Of a DNA stretch of 64,000 bases, positions 60,857 through 64,000 are shown in pieces. Where the stretch lies: assembly GCF_036567765.1 (NCBI RefSeq), contig NZ_DATCTU010000033.1, positions 62,001 to 126,000 on the forward strand. The letters run 5' to 3'. How positions within the stretch are numbered: the stretch's first letter is position 1; each line of letters opens with the position of its first letter. The position numbers and the translations under genes were made by a program. The notes under the pieces are model-generated. The model was not told the DNA's origin and made no database searches. It saw only the letters and a list, made by a program, of their open reading frames with translations. This DNA comes from Pseudobacteroides sp. Its GTDB lineage: Bacteria > Bacillota > Clostridia > Acetivibrionales > DSM-2933.

Positions 60857-62155
60857 ATGAAAAAGGAAAGAGGAATTAAAAAAGTTTTAAAAAGGAACAG
60901 CTTGCCGCTACTGCTTGCAATGGCCCTTATAGTTTCTGTATTTCTGGCTGTTCCTCCTTTGAAGGCATCTGCAGGAGGAGATGTTGTTTCTGCAAATGGA
61001 AGGCTTAAGGTAGTGGGGACACAGCTATGCAACCAGGCTGGCCAGCCCATTCAGTTAAAGGGCGTAAGCTCTGCAGGTCTTCAATATTATGGAGACTACA
61101 TGAATATAAACAGTATCAAATGGCTAAGGGATGACTGGGGCATTACTGTTATTAGAGCAGCACTGTACACCGCGGAAAAGGGATATATAACAAATCCGTC
61201 TTATAAGGAAAAGGTTAAGGAAATAGTAAATGCAGCAACTGAGCTTGGAATATATGTAATAATCGACTGGCATATTCTTTCCGATGGTGACCCAAACACC
61301 TATAAGGCTCAAGCAAAAGAATTCTTTGCAGAAATGTCAAGCCTATATAAAAACCACAAAAATGTTATATATGAAATTTGTAATGAGCCCAACAAGGTAC
61401 AGTGGTCATCTAGCATAAAGCCTTATGCAAATGAAGTGATTCCTGTGATAAGGGCAAATGATCCTGAAAGCGTTATTTTGGTAGGAACAGGTAACTGGAG
61501 TCAGGATGTGGATGCTGCCGCTAATGATCCCCTTTCTTTCTCAAACATACAATATGTTTGCCACTTCTATGCAGGAACACACAAGCAGTTTTTAAGAGAC
61601 AAAATAAATACTGCTTTAAGTAAGGGCTGCGGTGTTTTTGTTTCTGAGTGGGGAACAAGCCTTGCTTCCGGTACTGGAGGGGTATTTGTGGAAGAAACCA
61701 AAACCTGGATTGATTTTCTCAACAGCAAAAAAATAAGCTGGGTTAACTGGTCGCTGTGTCCGAAAGCTGAAACCTCCGCAATACTAAATGCAGGAGCAAG
61801 CACACAGGGAGGATGGACCAGCAGCGACCTAACCCAGTCAGGTAATCTGGTGAAATCACTTATGGGGGGAGGAATTCCATCAACTGCTCCCACCAACACA
61901 CCCACCCATACACCGACTAAATCACCAACCAATACTCCAACCAGCACTCCTACACCAACCAAAGCCAACACAGTAATTGAGGATATAAACGGCGACAGGG
62001 CTGTTAATATGGTGGATGTAATTCTTATTGCAAATAGCTTCAATGCGACTTTACAAGATAGCAAATACAATAGAAAATGTGATTTGAACAATGATGGAGC
62101 TATAAACATGACAGATGTAATCATGCTGGCTATTAGATTTAATTATACATACTGA
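60857..62155 (+). CDS. GH5 endoglucanase with type I dockerin (cellulosomal)
   Basis: 432 residues. A signal peptide ([22 protein letters not shown]) is followed by a GH5 catalytic domain (about 40-335) with acid/base Glu177 in YEICNEPN and nucleophile Glu264 in VSEWGTS, plus [12 protein letters not shown] Pro/Thr linker of TP repeats precedes a dockerin (about 372-432) with two calcium loops, [20 protein letters not shown] and [20 protein letters not shown]. The enzyme is exported and docks on scaffoldin cohesins to cut cellulose or related beta-glucans. ATG 60857 follows gaaagggg; the 23 codons upstream are not used. Confidence 0.93.
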   Translation: MKKERGIKKVLKRNSLPLLLAMALIVSVFLAVPPLKASAGGDVVSANGRLKVVGTQLCNQAGQPIQLKGVSSAGLQYYGDYMNINSIKWLRDDWGITVIRAALYTAEKGYITNPSYKEKVKEIVNAATELGIYVIIDWHILSDGDPNTYKAQAKEFFAEMSSLYKNHKNVIYEICNEPNKVQWSSSIKPYANEVIPVIRANDPESVILVGTGNWSQDVDAAANDPLSFSNIQYVCHFYAGTHKQFLRDKINTALSKGCGVFVSEWGTSLASGTGGVFVEETKTWIDFLNSKKISWVNWSLCPKAETSAILNAGASTQGGWTSSDLTQSGNLVKSLMGGGIPSTAPTNTPTHTPTKSPTNTPTSTPTPTKANTVIEDINGDRAVNMVDVILIANSFNATLQDSKYNRKCDLNNDGAINMTDVIMLAIRFNYTY

Positions 62156-62160
62156 TAGAG

Positions 62161-62198
62161 AAAGCGGGTATCTGCCGGTTTGGCAGGTACCTGCTTTT
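62161..62198 (+). terminator. Terminator of the GH5 gene
   Basis: AAGCGGGTATCTGCC and GGCAGGTACCTGCTT form a long stem with a few wobble or mismatched pairs and a 5-nt loop, then TTTTTAGG. Confidence 0.75.
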
Positions 62199-62214
62199 TA
62201 GGTTTCATTACAAT

Positions 62215-63093
62215 TTAAATGTTTACATCGTGAAGCTTATCACATTTGGAATTTGAATTGAGCTCATGATTTCCGAAATAGGACTTAATGGCACCTGCAG
62301 GGCAGTTTTTCTTGCAGTTCCCGCATCGTATGCACTCAAGACCGTTAGGGTTTTCATAGATTGTATGATCTACAGGGCATTTGCTTTTGCAGCTTCCACA
62401 GCGTGTGCATTTCGATTTGGAAACTTCCATTCTATAAAAGCTGATCTTATTGAATACCGAATAAATGGCTCCTAAAGGGCAAACAACTCTACAAAAAGGC
62501 CTTTTGGACGCCATAGACAGAATGATAACACCTATAAGTAATGCCATTTTCCATGTAAACAAAAGTCCCAGGGTCGATCTGATTCTTTCATTTGCTATAG
62601 CCAGTGGAATGCCTGCTTCCAAGGTGCCTGCCGGACAAATGAACTTACAAAAATATGGAGAACCTGAACCAATATCAAAGCTTATATATAGTGCAGGAAG
62701 TAAAATAACGGTCACAAGCAGTATAACATATTTGAGCTTTTCAAAGAGCTTGTGAATTTTTATTTTTTTAAATGGTGTCTTATACAGTATATCTTGAAAA
62801 AATCCGAAGGGGCAAATCCAACCACATACGGCCCTGCCTATAAGGGTACCTATAAATATCAAAATCCCTGCAATATATAGAGAAAATTTGAATCTAATAT
62901 CAAGGGCAATAGCCTGCATGGATCCGATAGGACATGAACCCACTGCCCCAGGACATGAATAGCAGTTTAGCCCAGGGAAGCAGATTTTTTTCAGATTTCC
63001 GGTATAAATAGTTCCTTCCAAAAAGCCCTTTAAATAAGAATTACCCAATAAGAGGGAAGTAATCTGAAACCAGTATCTTTTAATTTTAACCAA
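62215..63093 (-). CDS. Membrane-bound 4Fe-4S protein, NapH/YccM-like
   Basis: 292 residues with about five membrane segments. The loop motifs CGWICPFG and CRVVCPLG are typical of NapH/CcoG-like proteins, and an additional Cys-rich N-terminal loop holds CFPGLNCYSCPG. Two C-terminal ferredoxin clusters, CTRCGSCKSKCPVDH and CIRCGNCKKNCPAG, are complete. It probably passes electrons across the membrane. It starts at TTG 63093, 10 nt from ggag, and overlaps the small CXXC gene by 8 nt, so the two are coupled. No flavoprotein or oxidoreductase partner is adjacent. Confidence 0.85.
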   Translation of the reverse strand: MVKIKRYWFQITSLLLGNSYLKGFLEGTIYTGNLKKICFPGLNCYSCPGAVGSCPIGSMQAIALDIRFKFSLYIAGILIFIGTLIGRAVCGWICPFGFFQDILYKTPFKKIKIHKLFEKLKYVILLVTVILLPALYISFDIGSGSPYFCKFICPAGTLEAGIPLAIANERIRSTLGLLFTWKMALLIGVIILSMASKRPFCRVVCPLGAIYSVFNKISFYRMEVSKSKCTRCGSCKSKCPVDHTIYENPNGLECIRCGNCKKNCPAGAIKSYFGNHELNSNSKCDKLHDVNI

Positions 63094-63220
63094 TTCCTAT
63101 ACACTCCAGACATATTAAGACTGCTTTGCGAAACACCTGCTTCACTTCTCCGCGTAAAACAGCGTAAGCTATAAACGCTGTTGATATGATAAGAAGACTT
63201 ATTCTTATTCGGTTTTTCAT
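63086..63220 (-). CDS. Small CXXC protein (CD1871A-like)
   Basis: 44 residues: MKNRIRISLLIISTAFIAYA, then VFRKAVLICLECIGIG. One membrane segment is followed by a Cys-x-x-Cys end, which matches the small CD1871A-type CXXC proteins of clostridia. ggagatcat precedes ATG 63220. The stop overlaps the next gene's TTG, so it is co-translated with the iron-sulphur protein and probably works with it in electron transfer. Confidence 0.72.
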   Translation of the reverse strand: MKNRIRISLLIISTAFIAYAVLRGEVKQVFRKAVLICLECIGIG

Positions 63221-63461
63221 ATATGATCTCCTGTCAGTTAATGCCTGTATAAATATGATTGATGTATGGTTATTAGAATTTTTGTTTAGTGTTATGATAC
63301 TTTTACTTGATTATATTTTAACTTATTTTTTGAAGTTTGTCTTTACATGATTTTGACTCTGTAAAGTGGCAAAGGAAGACGGGTAAGAATTTTGTTGTAA
63401 ATTGTAATTTTATGGTGTAGAATTTTATTATGTTTTTATTTTTAATTAACGGAGGGTTAAA

Positions 63462-63944
63462 ATGAGCGATTTTAACACAGACTTTGAGCCGAATTCACCA
63501 GGTGGATTTGATCAGAACAGCAGCGGCTTGAATATGGTGGAAGAAACACGTGGTAATTTGTTTTTAGGATTTATTGGAGGTCTGGCTGCTGCACTTATAA
63601 GTGCAGGCGTATGGGCATTTATAACAGTCATTACTGGCTATAGGATTGGATTAATAGCTATTGGAATAGGCTTCCTGGTTGGAATGTGTGTAAGGGTTCT
63701 AGGTAAAGGCAATGCACCAATATATGGGATTATGGGTGCGGCTTTAGCCTTTCTGGGCTGCTTCTTGGGAAACATTTTTTCGTATTACGGAGCAATTTCA
63801 AATGAGTTTAATATAACAATGTCAGAGGCTTATAAAATGATAGGACTTTTTGATGTGCTTAAATTAGGGTTTAAGGTAATGGATTTGCTGTTCTATGGAT
63901 TTGCCATATATGAAGGATTTAAATTCTCAATTGTCAACAGATAA
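63462..63944 (+). CDS. Membrane protein, unknown family
   Basis: 160 residues. A polar N terminus (about 1-30, Ser/Gly/Asn/Asp-rich) is followed by about four hydrophobic segments with GLAAALISAGVWAFITVITG, IAIGIGFLVGMCVRVLGKG, and AALAFLGCFLGNIFSYYG. cggaggg lies 6 nt before ATG 63462. A second gene begins 38 nt after it on the same strand, probably in the same operon. Confidence 0.6.
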   Translation: MSDFNTDFEPNSPGGFDQNSSGLNMVEETRGNLFLGFIGGLAAALISAGVWAFITVITGYRIGLIAIGIGFLVGMCVRVLGKGNAPIYGIMGAALAFLGCFLGNIFSYYGAISNEFNITMSEAYKMIGLFDVLKLGFKVMDLLFYGFAIYEGFKFSIVNR

Positions 63945-63982
63945 TGTGGTAAGAAGCTTGGAGGATTACTGAGGGGGAAAAT

Positions 63983-64000
63983 ATGACTGGAAAGCTTGAG
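63983..64000 (+). CDS. Start of a gene cut by the window end
   Basis: gaggggg (63971-63977) and ATG 63983 begin MTGKLE before the window ends. The strong ribosome site supports a real start, but nothing can be said of the product. Confidence 0.5.

Noticed and set aside
61880-61965. Repeat array in the GH5 gene
   Set aside because: These are codons of the Pro/Thr linker between catalytic domain and dockerin, not a CRISPR or satellite.

Overview
The window comes from a low-GC, spore-forming, cellulolytic clostridium. Sporulation is indicated by SpoIIID, YpeB, a YtvI-type protein and a LytM/SpoIIQ-type protein. Cellulose use is indicated by an exported GH5 glycoside hydrolase with a C-terminal type I dockerin, which points to a cellulosome former of the Ruminiclostridium/Acetivibrio type. 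HypB and a bis-[4Fe-4S] membrane protein fit an anaerobe. The species assignment is inference.

Layout. 1-10.5 kb: FapA/DUF342 protein, a triple-GAF protein and a YhaO/YhaN-like nuclease-ATPase pair in one tight operon, a lipoprotein with a dead NlpC/P60 domain, then PilZ and SUKH proteins. 10.5-16.9 kb: a GntR-ABC operon, a MarR/ArsA locus with two copies of the same operator, and a diacylglycerol-glucosyltransferase-like gene. 17-31 kb: ypeB, a CPBP protease, dnaI/dnaD-type primosome genes, three tRNAs each with its own promoter and terminator, a MerR gene behind a 19-bp-spacer promoter, hypB, a TRIC channel protein, ytvI, prmC, a DUF1385 gene, rpmE and mbl.

31.24-51.77 kb: a mobile element of about 20.5 kb splits spoIIID in the middle of its helix-turn-helix. 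The last 50 codons lie next to mbl (31088-31240) and the first 37 codons at 51768-51878. Joining the halves through a shared 3-bp ACA core restores an in-frame 87-residue SpoIIID. The layout therefore resembles the sigK 'skin' elements, with a large serine recombinase at one end. The element also carries its own complete SpoIIID (51445-51696) just inside the right end. That copy lies downstream of the host spoIIID promoter region, is coupled by an ATGA overlap to the truncated host reading frame and is followed by a terminator, so the element may replace the gene it breaks. All other cargo except one XRE repressor is also on the minus strand: a catalytically dead resolvase, a three-operator switch, a HipA-like kinase module with a broken partner, a TssD/Hcp-like protein with a deaminase-like C terminus and a probable immunity gene, an active-looking resolvase, an exported surface-protein operon (SLH protein, 1376-residue and 687-residue exported proteins), a Dam-type methylase with an RHH-like N terminus and a CoiA-like Cys/His protein.

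52-64 kb: a type II restriction-modification system (PD-(D/E)XK endonuclease, C-protein-like regulator, C5 methylase) lies just outside the element. It is followed by a sugar-sensing set (binding protein, histidine kinase, AraC-type regulator, second binding protein) without transporter genes, the SpoIIQ-like LytM gene, the dockerin GH5 enzyme, the [4Fe-4S] protein with a small CXXC protein, and a membrane protein. No CRISPR array, rRNA or classical insertion sequence was seen.
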